64,000 nt of DNA from the NCBI GenBank assembly GCA_039029135.1, contig JBCCGT010000013.1:1-64000 (forward strand). Reading direction: 5' to 3'. The position numbers were made by a program, and so were the translations under genes. The notes below the pieces were generated by a model. The model saw only the letters and a program-made list of their open reading frames with translations, did not search any database and was not told the DNA's origin. The stretch comes from JALZVT01 sp039029135. GTDB taxonomy: Bacteria; Pseudomonadota; Gammaproteobacteria; Pseudomonadales; Azotimanducaceae. Within the stretch, counting starts at the first letter, position 1. Every line of letters starts with the position of its first letter. Shown here piece after piece: positions 45,284 through 54,239 of this stretch.

Positions 45284-46549
45284 ATGTCTTACATCCTCGA
45301 CCGTCGGCTGAACAGCAAGAACAAGAGCGCGGTCAACCGCGCTCGTTTCCTTAAGCGCTATCGGGGCCACATCGAGGAGGCTGTCCGCGAGGCCGTAACC
45401 AAGCGCAGCATCACCGACATGGATCGCGGCGAAGAGATCAGCATTCCGACGCGGGACATCTCCGAGCCGGTCTTCTCCCACGGCAACGGCGGCCGACGCA
45501 GCGTCGTCCATCCTGGCAACAAGGAGTTCGTCGCGGGCGATCGGATCAAGCGGCCGAGCGGCGGCGGATCGGGCGGCGGCGGTGGCCAGGCGTCGAAGGA
45601 CGGCGAGGGACTCGACGACTTCGTGTTCCAGCTATCGCGCAAGGAGTTTCTCGACTTCATGTTCGCCGATCTGGAGCTGCCGAACATGATCAAGGAGCAC
45701 CTGAAGGGCGATGCCAGCCAGCGCTACGTCCACGCGGGCTACTCCAACGACGGCGTGCCGTCGAAGCTGGCGGTCGTACGCTCGCTGCGCGCGGCGAAGG
45801 CAAGGCGTCTCGCGCTTTGCAGCGGACCGCGGCGCAAGCTGCGCGAGGCGAAGGAAGCGCTGGCGCAGGCAGAAGAGGACGACGACGAGGTCAATTCGCG
45901 TCGCCTGCAAATGGAGGTCGACACGCTGCGGCGCCGCATCGACCGAGTGCCGTTCATCGACACCATCGATCTGCGCTACAACCTGCACATCAAGGAGCCC
46001 GTGCCCACCTCGCAGGCCGTCATGTTCTGCCTGATGGACGTATCCGGATCGATGGATCAGCACATTAAGGAACTGGCGAAGCGCTACTTCCTGCTGCTGT
46101 ACCTGTTTCTGGAAAAGAACTACGAGCGCACGGACATCGTCTTCATCCGGCACCACACCACGGCCAAGGAGGTCGACGAGCAGGAGTTCTTCTACTCTCG
46201 CGAAACGGGCGGGACCGTCGTGTCGAGCGCCCTAACTCTGGCGGCGGATATCGTCGACCAGCGCTATCCGGTAAACGAGTGGAACATCTACATGGCTCAG
46301 GCGTCCGACGGCGACAACTGGGGTGACGACTCGCCCAAGTGTCGCGCACTGTTGGAAGAACGCCTGCTGCCGCTGGTGCAGTACTTTACCTATGTCGAGA
46401 TCACGCGCCGCGATCACCAGGCGCTGTGGCAGGAGTACGAGAAGGTCGGCGAAAAGCACGCCGAGATTTTCGCTCAGCAGCAGATCCGCGGTGCCGAGGA
46501 CATCTATCCAGTCTTTCGTGAGCTGTTCAAGAAGAAGGTGGCGGCGTGA
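45284..46549 (+). CDS. yeaH: YeaH/YhbH family protein (DUF444)
   Basis: This 421-aa protein has a basic N-terminal segment, a Gly-Ser-rich linker (SGGGSGGGGGQ near residue 90), and a VWA-like C-terminal part with CLMDVSGSMDQHIKELAKRYFLLLYLFL (DVSGS MIDAS motif) and IVFIRHHTTAKEVDEQEFFYSRETGGTVVSSAL. It matches DUF444. It works in the same stress pathway as PrkA, by conserved neighbourhood. It lies 62 bp after prkA and overlaps spoVR by 4 bp. Confidence 0.95.
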   Translation: MSYILDRRLNSKNKSAVNRARFLKRYRGHIEEAVREAVTKRSITDMDRGEEISIPTRDISEPVFSHGNGGRRSVVHPGNKEFVAGDRIKRPSGGGSGGGGGQASKDGEGLDDFVFQLSRKEFLDFMFADLELPNMIKEHLKGDASQRYVHAGYSNDGVPSKLAVVRSLRAAKARRLALCSGPRRKLREAKEALAQAEEDDDEVNSRRLQMEVDTLRRRIDRVPFIDTIDLRYNLHIKEPVPTSQAVMFCLMDVSGSMDQHIKELAKRYFLLLYLFLEKNYERTDIVFIRHHTTAKEVDEQEFFYSRETGGTVVSSALTLAADIVDQRYPVNEWNIYMAQASDGDNWGDDSPKCRALLEERLLPLVQYFTYVEITRRDHQALWQEYEKVGEKHAEIFAQQQIRGAEDIYPVFRELFKKKVAA

Positions 46550-48093
46550 ACCCGGAGATACTCAACGCGGCCGGTAACGATTGGACCTTCGAGCTGCTGG
46601 ACGACTTCGACAGCGAAATCAGCGCGCTCGCGGACGAATTCGAGCTCGACACCTATCCAAACCAGATCGAGGTCATTCGCTCGGACCAGATGCTCGACGC
46701 CTATTCCTCGGTCGGCATGCCGATCGGCTACAACCACTGGTCGTTCGGCAAGAAGTTCACCCAGGTCGAAGAGAGCTACCAGCGCGGCCAGATGGGACTG
46801 GCCTACGAGATCGTGATCAACTCCAACCCTTGCATCGCCTATCTCATGGAGGAGAACACGCTGACGATGCAGGCGCTGGTGATCGCGCACGCCTGCTACG
46901 GCCACAACTCCTTCTTCAAAGGCAACTACCTGTTTCGCACCTGGACCGACGCGTCCAGCATCATCGACTATCTGGTGTTCGCCCGCGCCTACATTGCGAA
47001 GTGCGAGGATCAGCACGGCGTCGACGCTGTCGAGGAGACCCTGGACGCCTGCCACGCGCTAATGAACCACGGCGTCGATCGCTATCGACGCCCCTACCCG
47101 ATTTCCGCTGCCGAGGAAGAGCGTCGCCAGAGCGAGCGCGAGGCCTACATCCAGCGCAACCTGAACGACCTGTGGCGCACGCTGCCGCAGAGCAACCGCG
47201 CCAAGGTCGCAGAGGCAAAGCGTTTCCCGCACGAACCGCAGGAAAACCTGCTGTATTTCATCGAAAAAAACGCGCCACTGCTGGAGAACTGGCAGCGCGA
47301 GTTGGTGCGCATCGTCCGCAAGCTTGCGCAGTACTTCTATCCGCAGCGTCAGACCCAGGTGATGAACGAGGGCTGGGCGACCTTCTGGCACTACACCCTG
47401 CTCAACGAGCTGTACGATCGCGGCAAGGTCAACGACGGCTTCATGCTGGAGTTCCTGCAGTCCCACAGCGGCGTGCTGGCCCAGCCGGATTTCGACAGCC
47501 CCTTCTTTAGCGGCATCAACCCCTACGCCCTGGGGTTCGCGATGTTCCGCGACATCCGTCGGATCTGCGAGGACCCGACGGACGAGGATCGCTCCTGGTT
47601 CCCGGACATCGCCGGATCGGACTGGCGCACGACGCTGCGGGAGGCGATGCAAAACTACAAGGACGAGAGCTTCATCCAGCAGTTTCTGTCACCGCGCGTC
47701 ATGCGCGATATGAAGCTGTTCGGCATCGTCGACGACGATCAGGATCAGTACATCGAGGTGGCCGCGATACACGACGACAGCGGCTACCGGGACCTGCGCA
47801 GCCTGCTCGCGAGCCAGTACAACCTCGGCGACCGCGAGCCGAACATTCAGGTGGTCAACGCAAGCCTGGACGGCGACCGCAGCCTCACGCTGCGGCACGA
47901 GCAGCACAATCGACGCCCAATGCAGGAAGACAGCGCCGACGAGGTGCTGAAGCATCTGTATCGCCTGTGGGGTTTCCCCGTGCGTTTGCAGTCCAGCACC
48001 GGCGAGCAGGTGACGCGGCAATTCAGCTGCCCGCCCCAGCCCGAGGAAGCTGAGGACGACCTGCAGGTCAGCGGCTCGATCGTTCTGCCCTGA
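46546..48093 (+). CDS. spoVR: SpoVR family protein
   Basis: This 515-aa protein resembles E. coli YcgB and Bacillus SpoVR. Diagnostic segments are LAYEIVINSNPCIAYLMEENTLTMQALVIAHACYGHNSFFKGNYLF, VMNEGWATFWHYTLLNELYDRG and INPYALGFAMFRDIRRICEDPTDEDR. The HACYGHN and NEGWATFWH histidines suggest a metal site. Its biochemical role is unknown; in Bacillus it affects spore cortex formation. It starts at GTG 46546, overlapping the yeaH stop, and ends the three-gene operon. Confidence 0.95.
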   Translation: MNPEILNAAGNDWTFELLDDFDSEISALADEFELDTYPNQIEVIRSDQMLDAYSSVGMPIGYNHWSFGKKFTQVEESYQRGQMGLAYEIVINSNPCIAYLMEENTLTMQALVIAHACYGHNSFFKGNYLFRTWTDASSIIDYLVFARAYIAKCEDQHGVDAVEETLDACHALMNHGVDRYRRPYPISAAEEERRQSEREAYIQRNLNDLWRTLPQSNRAKVAEAKRFPHEPQENLLYFIEKNAPLLENWQRELVRIVRKLAQYFYPQRQTQVMNEGWATFWHYTLLNELYDRGKVNDGFMLEFLQSHSGVLAQPDFDSPFFSGINPYALGFAMFRDIRRICEDPTDEDRSWFPDIAGSDWRTTLREAMQNYKDESFIQQFLSPRVMRDMKLFGIVDDDQDQYIEVAAIHDDSGYRDLRSLLASQYNLGDREPNIQVVNASLDGDRSLTLRHEQHNRRPMQEDSADEVLKHLYRLWGFPVRLQSSTGEQVTRQFSCPPQPEEAEDDLQVSGSIVLP

Positions 48094-48189
48094 CACGCGC
48101 CTCTCGCCGCCGCCGCCCGAGGCGGCCAGACACGCCGGTCGGATTTCGCTGTTAGGATTCCCCCAGCAAAACCGTGCAGGGAGATCAGC

Positions 48190-49020
48190 GTGACCGATGC
48201 AAGCAACGCGGCGATGGTCGAGTATTGGCAGACTCAGGGTCAGGTCTGGGTCGACGCCCAGGCGCGCATGGATCGCATGCTCGCACCGTTAACCGACGCG
48301 CTCATCGACGGGGCCGCGCTCTCGGCAAGCGATCGAGTGATCGACGTCGGCTGCGGCTGCGGTGACACCACGCTGACGATAGCCGATCGGACCGCACAGG
48401 CGTGGGGTGTCGACGTATCGGCACCGATGCTCGCCCGCGCGCGCGAGCGCGCGGGCGACCAGGCGAACATTCGCTTCTCTGAAGAGGACGCCGCGAGCGC
48501 CGACTTTACCGCCGAACACGACCTGATCTTCAGCCGCTTTGGCGTGATGTTCTTCGCCGATCCTGCGGCCGCGTTCGCCAACCTGCGCCGCGCGCTCGTG
48601 CCCACCGGCCGCCTGTGTTTTCTGTGCTGGCAGAAGCCGCGCAGCAATCCCTGGATGTCGATCGTCGGCGCCGCCATCGCGCATCTTCTGCCCGAGCCAG
48701 AGACGCCGCCGGATCCGCGCGCACCGGGTCCGTTCGCGTTCGCCGACCCCGACTATCTGCAGGACATTCTGCAGAGCGCCGGCTACGCGAACATTGACCT
48801 GTCACCGGTGACGCAGACGCTGCACGTCGCCGACACGGTGGACGAGGCGCTGGTCAGCCTGTCGGAAATCGGGCCGTTGGCGCGAGCGCTCAAAGAACTG
48901 GAGGGCGAGGTACGCGACGAGGCAATCGGGATTGCGCGAGCGACGCTGGGTGAGCATTTCACCGACGACGGCGTGAACCTGGGCGCCGCCTGCTGGCTGG
49001 TGCGCGCCACGCAGTCCTGA
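48190..49020 (+). CDS. Class I SAM-dependent methyltransferase
   Basis: This 276-aa protein has motif I VIDVGCGCGDTTLTIA, the acidic second strand AWGVDVSAPML, EEDAASADF and FSRFGVMFFADPAAAFANLRRALVPTGRLCFLCWQ, as in UbiE-like methyltransferases. The acceptor is not predictable. GTG 48190 has GGGAGA upstream. It is separated by about 95 bp from the spoVR operon and is probably independent. Confidence 0.9.
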   Translation: MTDASNAAMVEYWQTQGQVWVDAQARMDRMLAPLTDALIDGAALSASDRVIDVGCGCGDTTLTIADRTAQAWGVDVSAPMLARARERAGDQANIRFSEEDAASADFTAEHDLIFSRFGVMFFADPAAAFANLRRALVPTGRLCFLCWQKPRSNPWMSIVGAAIAHLLPEPETPPDPRAPGPFAFADPDYLQDILQSAGYANIDLSPVTQTLHVADTVDEALVSLSEIGPLARALKELEGEVRDEAIGIARATLGEHFTDDGVNLGAACWLVRATQS

Positions 49021-49081
49021 TGCCGAAGGCGCGGACGGTCTGCGGGCTGGGCCGCCGCCCGACGGACGCCGCTGCGTCAGC

Positions 49082-49702
49082 TCAGCCCCAGCGGTCCCAG
49101 TGCATGGTCTCCTCGACCGGCAGGCGGGTCAGCGGACCAAACTTGCCGAGCGGGTAGCCGACGGGTATCAGCGCGAACGCCTCAACGTGTTCGGGCAGCG
49201 ACAGCACTTCCTTGGCGGCCTTGCGGTTAACCAGTCCCAGGGTCGTGGGTGCCGCGCCGAGTTCCAATGCCCGCGCCGCAAGCAGCAGATTCTGCACGCC
49301 AGGCCACACGGAGCCGCCTGCCCGCAGCGCCTCTTCGCGCGACACCGGCCCGTCGAATTCGTAGCAGGCGATGATGAGCGCGGGAATCTCGTGCATGTGT
49401 TCTGCCTGCCACTGTACGGCCTGGATCATGCGTTGGCGACGGTCCGCGGACTGATGGGGCAGCGCGGTTGGCCGCGACGATATCGGTCCGATATAGGCTT
49501 CGACGGCCGCCATGTTCAGCTCGGCGAGCCTGCGCTTCTGCTCAGCGTCCCTGACGACGATCCAGCGGGCGCTCTGACGATTGGAACCCGACGGCGCCTG
49601 GTTGGCCGCATCGATCAGCTTGACGAGCAGTTCTTCCGGCACCTTTTTGGTGTCGAGACGCCGCATCGCTCGGCAGTGGTACATGACGTCAAAGATGTCC
49701 AT
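49082..49702 (-). CDS. Nitroreductase-family flavoprotein
   Basis: This is a 206-aa FMN-dependent nitroreductase-fold protein. CRAMRRLDTKKVPEELLVKLIDAANQAPSGSNRQSARWIVVRD is the FMN-binding start, and SVWPGVQNLLLAARALELGAAPTTL and ALIPVGYPLGKFGP complete the family pattern. It probably reduces nitro, quinone or similar compounds with NAD(P)H. ATG 49702 has GGGGAA upstream; the frame extends 81 codons further without support. It diverges from the alpha/beta hydrolase gene. Confidence 0.92.
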   Translation of the reverse strand: MDIFDVMYHCRAMRRLDTKKVPEELLVKLIDAANQAPSGSNRQSARWIVVRDAEQKRRLAELNMAAVEAYIGPISSRPTALPHQSADRRQRMIQAVQWQAEHMHEIPALIIACYEFDGPVSREEALRAGGSVWPGVQNLLLAARALELGAAPTTLGLVNRKAAKEVLSLPEHVEAFALIPVGYPLGKFGPLTRLPVEETMHWDRWG

Positions 49703-49823
49703 CGCGGTCGTTCCCCGGTGTTCGTGAATTCGCTTGGCGCCTGTGGCGAGAGCCCGCAAACGGTATGATGGTCGGTCAACGCTTGCGCACCGCCAGCGAT
49801 CAACGAGGATAACAGAGCCGACC

Positions 49824-50720
49824 GTGCAGCCTGAACTGAAAACCGACCGCATCAACGGTGCGCGCCTCGCCTGGTTTACTTCGGCCAGGGAAACAACTGG
49901 CAGCGACGCGCCACCCGCGCCGACGCTGCTGTTCGTGCACGCCACCGGTTTTCACGGTCGCATCTGGGATCGCCAGGTCGAGGCGTTCCCAAACCACGAT
50001 TGCATCGCCTTCGAGCAGCGCGGCCACGGCCGCAGCGAAAAGCTGGCGGTCAAGAACTGGGCGACCTACGGCCGCGACCTCAGCGAGTTCACCAAGACGC
50101 TCGGGCTATCGGGCCTCATCGGCATCGCGCATTCGATGGGCGCCCACGCCATGATCCAGGCGGCGAGCGAGAGCGACGCGTTCGACCGCCTGCTGCTGCT
50201 CGACCCCACCGTCGCGGCACCCGACGACTATGCGCAGGGCCAGGCGGATGAATGGGGCGATGAGCTGCACCCGGCGGCCAAGCGCCGCAATCGCTTCGAC
50301 TCGCCGCAGGCCATGCGCGAGCAGATTGGCGGCAAGTCGTCGTTTCCGCTGTTCGAACCGCGCATCCTCAACGACTACTGCGAGCACGGGCTCGAGCCCG
50401 ACGGGGACGGCGCGTATCGCCTGTGCTGTCCACCGGAGGTCGAGGCGCACGTGTACATGTCGTCCCGCTCGAACGACGCGATCTACGACCATGTCGCCGC
50501 CGTCGACATACCCGTTACGGTCGTGCGCGCCAAGGCGCCGAAAAACGCCGGCACGGTGGACTTCGGCGCGTCACCCACCTGGCCAGGACTGGCGGGGCGC
50601 TTCCGCCAGGGTCGAGAGCACCACTGGGACGACTGCTCGCACTTCATCCCCATGGAACGCCCGGACGCGGTCATCGCCCTGTTACGCGACGAGATCGATG
50701 CCTGGTCGGCGTCGCGCTAG
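49824..50720 (+). CDS. Alpha/beta hydrolase
   Basis: This is a 298-aa alpha/beta-hydrolase-fold enzyme. LLFVHATGFHGRIWDRQV contributes the oxyanion region, FEQRGHGRSEK follows, and IAHSMGAHAM holds nucleophile Ser104. The C-terminal HHWDDCSHFIPMERPD supplies the catalytic histidine. The nucleophile elbow is AHSMG rather than GHSMG. Substrate unknown. GTG 49824 is the best start for the conserved part, but its ribosome site is weak. A GST gene follows after 83 bp. Confidence 0.88.
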   Translation: MQPELKTDRINGARLAWFTSARETTGSDAPPAPTLLFVHATGFHGRIWDRQVEAFPNHDCIAFEQRGHGRSEKLAVKNWATYGRDLSEFTKTLGLSGLIGIAHSMGAHAMIQAASESDAFDRLLLLDPTVAAPDDYAQGQADEWGDELHPAAKRRNRFDSPQAMREQIGGKSSFPLFEPRILNDYCEHGLEPDGDGAYRLCCPPEVEAHVYMSSRSNDAIYDHVAAVDIPVTVVRAKAPKNAGTVDFGASPTWPGLAGRFRQGREHHWDDCSHFIPMERPDAVIALLRDEIDAWSASR

Positions 50721-50803
50721 GGCGTGATCGGCGAGTCGCCGATAGCGCGAAGACCCAAACGAACCGCCATCCGGCCAGACAAGCAAGACCGAGGAGACGC
50801 GCA

Positions 50804-51736
50804 GTGCCCGCCAATGAACTGATCCTGCACCACTATCCCGCCAGCCTGTTCTCCGAGAAGATCCGCGCGCTGCTTGGCTATCTCGAGCTTTCGTGGCGCT
50901 CGGCGGAAATCTCGCCCATCATGCCGCGCCCGGAACTCATGCCGCTAACCGGCGGCTACCGACGCACGCCCGTGCTGCAGATCGGCGCCGACATCTACTG
51001 CGATACCGAGATCATCGCGCGACGGCTGGCGGCAGTCGCCGGTAACGACGCCCTGTACGCGCCAGGCTTTCTCGCCGAACGCACCGCCCGCTGGGCCGAC
51101 GGCGATCTGTTTCGCACCACGGTCGCCGTCAACTTTCGCTCGGAGGCGCTAGAGGCGCAGATGGGTGCGTTGAACGAGGGCGCGGCGGAGGCCTTCTTCG
51201 CCGATCGCGCCCAGCTCATCGGGGACCGGCCACTCACCCAAAGCGATCCAGCCAACGCCATCGCGCGGCTGAACGAGGATCTCGCCACGCTGGAGCGTTC
51301 GCTCGCCGGCGACTTTCTGTTCGGCGCGACCCCGTCTATCGCCGACTTCAGCGTCTATCACTGCCTGTGGTTCGTCGCCGGCAATCCCGCGAACGCAGAC
51401 CTGCTCGCACCCTGGCCTGCCGTGCGCGCCTTCATGGGGCGCATGGCGGCGTTCGGTCATGGCAGCGCAGAGGCGATCGCGCTCGACGCGGCGCTCGCCA
51501 TCGGTACCCAGGCAGAACCTGCGGCGGTGGAAGCCGGTGTGGACGAGGCGGTGCCGACGTCGCTGGGGGCGGGCGCGGCGGTCAAGGTCATACCGACAGA
51601 GACGCCGCACCTGCCGGTCGAGGGTACGCTGGCAGCATGGGGCAACAGCCAGATCACGATCGCGCGCGAGGATCCGGTCGCCGGCAGGGTCAACGTGCAT
51701 TTTCCGCTGCACGGCTACGACGTGATCGCGGCCTGA
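50804..51736 (+). CDS. Glutathione S-transferase-like protein with C-terminal extension
   Basis: This 310-aa protein has a thioredoxin-like N-terminal GST domain (LILHHYPASLFSEKIRALLGYLELSWRSAEIS, then TGGYRRTPVLQIGADIYCDTEIIARRL) and a helical GST C-terminal domain ending near residue 230. About 80 extra residues follow (from SLGAGAAVKVIPTETPHL to HGYDVIAA) that ordinary GSTs lack and that I do not recognise. GTG 50804 has GAGGAGA upstream. Confidence 0.85.
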   Translation: MPANELILHHYPASLFSEKIRALLGYLELSWRSAEISPIMPRPELMPLTGGYRRTPVLQIGADIYCDTEIIARRLAAVAGNDALYAPGFLAERTARWADGDLFRTTVAVNFRSEALEAQMGALNEGAAEAFFADRAQLIGDRPLTQSDPANAIARLNEDLATLERSLAGDFLFGATPSIADFSVYHCLWFVAGNPANADLLAPWPAVRAFMGRMAAFGHGSAEAIALDAALAIGTQAEPAAVEAGVDEAVPTSLGAGAAVKVIPTETPHLPVEGTLAAWGNSQITIAREDPVAGRVNVHFPLHGYDVIAA

Positions 51737-51835
51737 GGCATTGTCTGAACGGGCGCTCGGTCGACGGGCCATCGCGCTGGTGACAGGCGTCGTTAGCTGC
51801 TACAACAAGACCGAGTAGCGAGAGGGGAACAGCAC

Positions 51836-52750
51836 ATGAGCGAAGCAATCGCCCATCCGGATGGCTGGCGCGTCACGCGTCTGGCTAGCGCGCTCGGGGC
51901 CGAGGTTTACGGGGTCGACATCAGCCACGCGAGCGATTCAGACATCGACGCCATCAAGGCGCTGCTGCTGGAGCACCAGGTGCTGTTCTTCCCCGACCAG
52001 CACCCAAGCGTCGACGCCCACGTCGCCTTTGGGCGCCACTTCGGCGAGCTGGAGGGTCACCCGAATCTCAAGAACGCCTTCCTCGATCATCCGGAGGTCT
52101 TCGAACTGGCGGCCACCAAGGGCGGTATCGCCGACGAATGGCACACCGACATCACCTTTCAGGATTCGCCGGCGCTGATGTCTATCCTGCACATGAAGGT
52201 CTGTCCCGACACGGGCGGCGATACCATGTGGTCGAGCATGTATGCGGCCTTCGAGGCCCTGTCCGAGCCGATGCAAACGCTGTGCGAGGGCCTGACCGCG
52301 CTGCATGATGCGTTGCCGCACAACCGGCCGGACAAGATGGCGGTGCATCCCGTCGTGCGCGTGCATCCGCTCACCGGCAAGAAGGCGCTGTACGTCAACG
52401 AGCACTTCACCCGCCGCATCGTCGAGATGAACGCCGCCGAATCGGACACGCTGCTGCGCTACCTGTGCAACTGGGTCCAGCAGCCGCGATTCACGGTCCG
52501 CTATCACTGGCGCGCCGGCACGATCGCGATGTGGGACAACCGCTGCACCCAGCACTTTGTCATCAACGACTTTGAAGGCGAGCGCATCATCCAGCGCGTC
52601 ACGGTGATGGGCGACAGGCCGGAGAGCGACAGCGCACCGCGCTGGGCGCCGTTTACGCGGCAGGGCCCGCTATCGGCGACCAGCCGACTGGATCGCCAGT
52701 TGCATCAGTATCTGACCGGGCGTAATCAGGGCAGCCAGTTCGACAGCTGA
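51836..52750 (+). CDS. TauD/TfdA-family dioxygenase
   Basis: This is a 304-aa Fe(II)/2-oxoglutarate dioxygenase. His103 and Asp105 (EWHTDITF) and the distal His in WDNRCTQHFVINDF bind iron; EGERIIQRVTVMG carries the probable 2-oxoglutarate arginine. It is similar in layout to the enzyme at 37404 but clearly a separate gene. GAGAGGGGAA precedes the ATG. Its neighbours (GST, hydrolase, nitroreductase) fit a detoxification or catabolic setting. Substrate unknown. Confidence 0.92.
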   Translation: MSEAIAHPDGWRVTRLASALGAEVYGVDISHASDSDIDAIKALLLEHQVLFFPDQHPSVDAHVAFGRHFGELEGHPNLKNAFLDHPEVFELAATKGGIADEWHTDITFQDSPALMSILHMKVCPDTGGDTMWSSMYAAFEALSEPMQTLCEGLTALHDALPHNRPDKMAVHPVVRVHPLTGKKALYVNEHFTRRIVEMNAAESDTLLRYLCNWVQQPRFTVRYHWRAGTIAMWDNRCTQHFVINDFEGERIIQRVTVMGDRPESDSAPRWAPFTRQGPLSATSRLDRQLHQYLTGRNQGSQFDS

Positions 52751-52895
52751 TCGACCGCGCCGGCTGGCCGACCGGCCGCCGGCTTGTCTGCCCGCCGGGG
52801 GCTTCGTATATTTTCGCTGACAAGCGAGCGGACGCGTACCGCCCAAAAACACAATCAGGCAGATTCAACTGTCGTTTACTAGAGGGGAAGTAGTC

Positions 52896-53204
52896 ATGAG
52901 CGCCATCAAACCCGGACTCCGACTGAAGAGCGCGGTCTGTAACGGCGAAGCCATGGTCGTCATCGGCGAAAGCGACATGGAGATCACCTGCGGCGGCGTA
53001 CCCATGCTGGGTCCCGACGATGCGGCGCCAGCCGAAGCCACGGCCAATCCGGATCACATGTACGACTGCCTGATCGGTAAGCGCTACGTCAACGCGGAGG
53101 GCACGCTGGAGCTTTTGTGCGTGAAGGCGGGCGACGGCTCCTTTGGGCTCGACGGCCAGATGCTGATGGGCAAGGAGACGAAAAAGCTGCCGTCTTCGGA
53201 CTGA
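52896..53204 (+). CDS. Conserved small hypothetical protein
   Basis: This 102-aa protein starts KPGLRLKSAVCNGEAMVVIGE and continues with EITCGGVPML, LIGKRYVNAEGTLELLCVKAGDGSFGLDG and KKLPSSD. The pattern resembles a short uncharacterised protein family that I recall from actinobacteria, with the conserved KPGxRLxSxVC, CGGxPM and GKRY segments. Two cysteines (15 and 32) may bind a metal. AGAGGGGAAG precedes the ATG. No function can be given. Confidence 0.7.
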   Translation: MSAIKPGLRLKSAVCNGEAMVVIGESDMEITCGGVPMLGPDDAAPAEATANPDHMYDCLIGKRYVNAEGTLELLCVKAGDGSFGLDGQMLMGKETKKLPSSD

Positions 53205-53265
53205 CGCAACCCCCGCCAGGCGGCGCCGCGAGGACGCGCTGCTTCGACCCGCGGGCGCGGGCCCG

Positions 53266-54123
53266 CTAAGCCGTGACCGGCGGCGTGGGAATCAGCGCCC
53301 GCACCCGACGCTGGTAGTCCGCATAGCCCGGGCGCCGGGCTAGCATGCGGCGCTCGATCATCGGGATCGTGATCCCGGCGAACAGCCCGAGCATCAGCAC
53401 AAAACCAAGCCAGGCAGGCCAGTTGGCCCAGGGCGCACCAGCGCCCGCGGCCAGGCCGAACAGCGCCAGCGCCAGCCAGAACCCGATCTCACCCAGATAG
53501 TTGGGGTGCCGCAGCCAGGCCCAGACCCCGGTGTCCAGCAATCGCTCCTGCGGCGGCTGCGCGCGCCGAAACTGATATAGCTGTTCGTCCGCCAGCCACT
53601 CCAGATAGACGGCGCCAATGCCAACCGCGAACGCCGCCCAGTCGAGCCAGCCCGGCGCCGCGTCGCTGCGCGCCGCAATCCACATCGGCACGCAGCCAGC
53701 GAAGACCAGCGCGGTGGGCAGAAGGTGGATGCCGAACAGGTTGACCGCCCAGTACCAGCGGCCGTTCTGCGCGCGCAGATCGATGTAGCGCCAGTCTTCG
53801 TGACCGAGTCCGGTCCAGCCGCGCGCCCAGTTGCGAGTCAGCCTCACGGCCCAGGCGACCACCACGATGCCCATCAGCAGCATGCGCAGATCCTGGCCGC
53901 CGTGCAGCCACCACCAGAAGGCGAGCAGCACCGGGGGCGCGACGCTCCAGTAGGCGTCGTAGAAGCTGGCATTTCGAAATCCGACGCTGAACGCAAAGAT
54001 CACCAGAGTCGCCGCAACGTCGGCGAGCGCCGCCGCCCACAGGCTGCCGAAGCCCTCCGCGATCGCCGCGACGCCGAACGCCACCGCGATCGCGGCCGCA
54101 TAAGCCACAATGATCCAGCGCAT
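53266..54123 (-). CDS. DUF1295 (steroid 5-alpha-reductase-like) membrane protein
   Basis: This 285-aa protein has several membrane helices. The C-terminal half has VWAWLRHPNYLGEIGFWLALALFGLAAG and RRMLARRPGYADYQRRVRALIP, the pattern shared by DUF1295, isoprenylcysteine methyltransferases and steroid 5-alpha reductases. DAYWSVAPP and NWARGWTGLGHEDWRYIDLR support DUF1295. The reaction is unknown. GGGGATAGACCA precedes the ATG. Confidence 0.88.
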   Translation of the reverse strand: MRWIIVAYAAAIAVAFGVAAIAEGFGSLWAAALADVAATLVIFAFSVGFRNASFYDAYWSVAPPVLLAFWWWLHGGQDLRMLLMGIVVVAWAVRLTRNWARGWTGLGHEDWRYIDLRAQNGRWYWAVNLFGIHLLPTALVFAGCVPMWIAARSDAAPGWLDWAAFAVGIGAVYLEWLADEQLYQFRRAQPPQERLLDTGVWAWLRHPNYLGEIGFWLALALFGLAAGAGAPWANWPAWLGFVLMLGLFAGITIPMIERRMLARRPGYADYQRRVRALIPTPPVTA

Positions 54124-54205
54124 TGGTCTATCCCCATCCTCGCGGCGAATGATAACCGCTGGACGGGATGGTAGGTGCCGCTAACGAGCGTCGGAGAGGG
54201 ACGAC

Positions 54206-54226
54206 GAGCGCCCGCGATGGGCGCTC
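54206..54226 (-). terminator. Hairpin after folE
   Basis: GAGCGCCC (54206-54213) and GGGCGCTC (54219-54226) form a perfect 8-bp stem with a 5-nt loop, 13 bp beyond the folE stop codon on the minus strand. No T-run follows, so it could equally be a processing signal between folE and the DUF1295 gene. Confidence 0.4.
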
Positions 54227-54239
54227 GCAGGGGTCAGTG

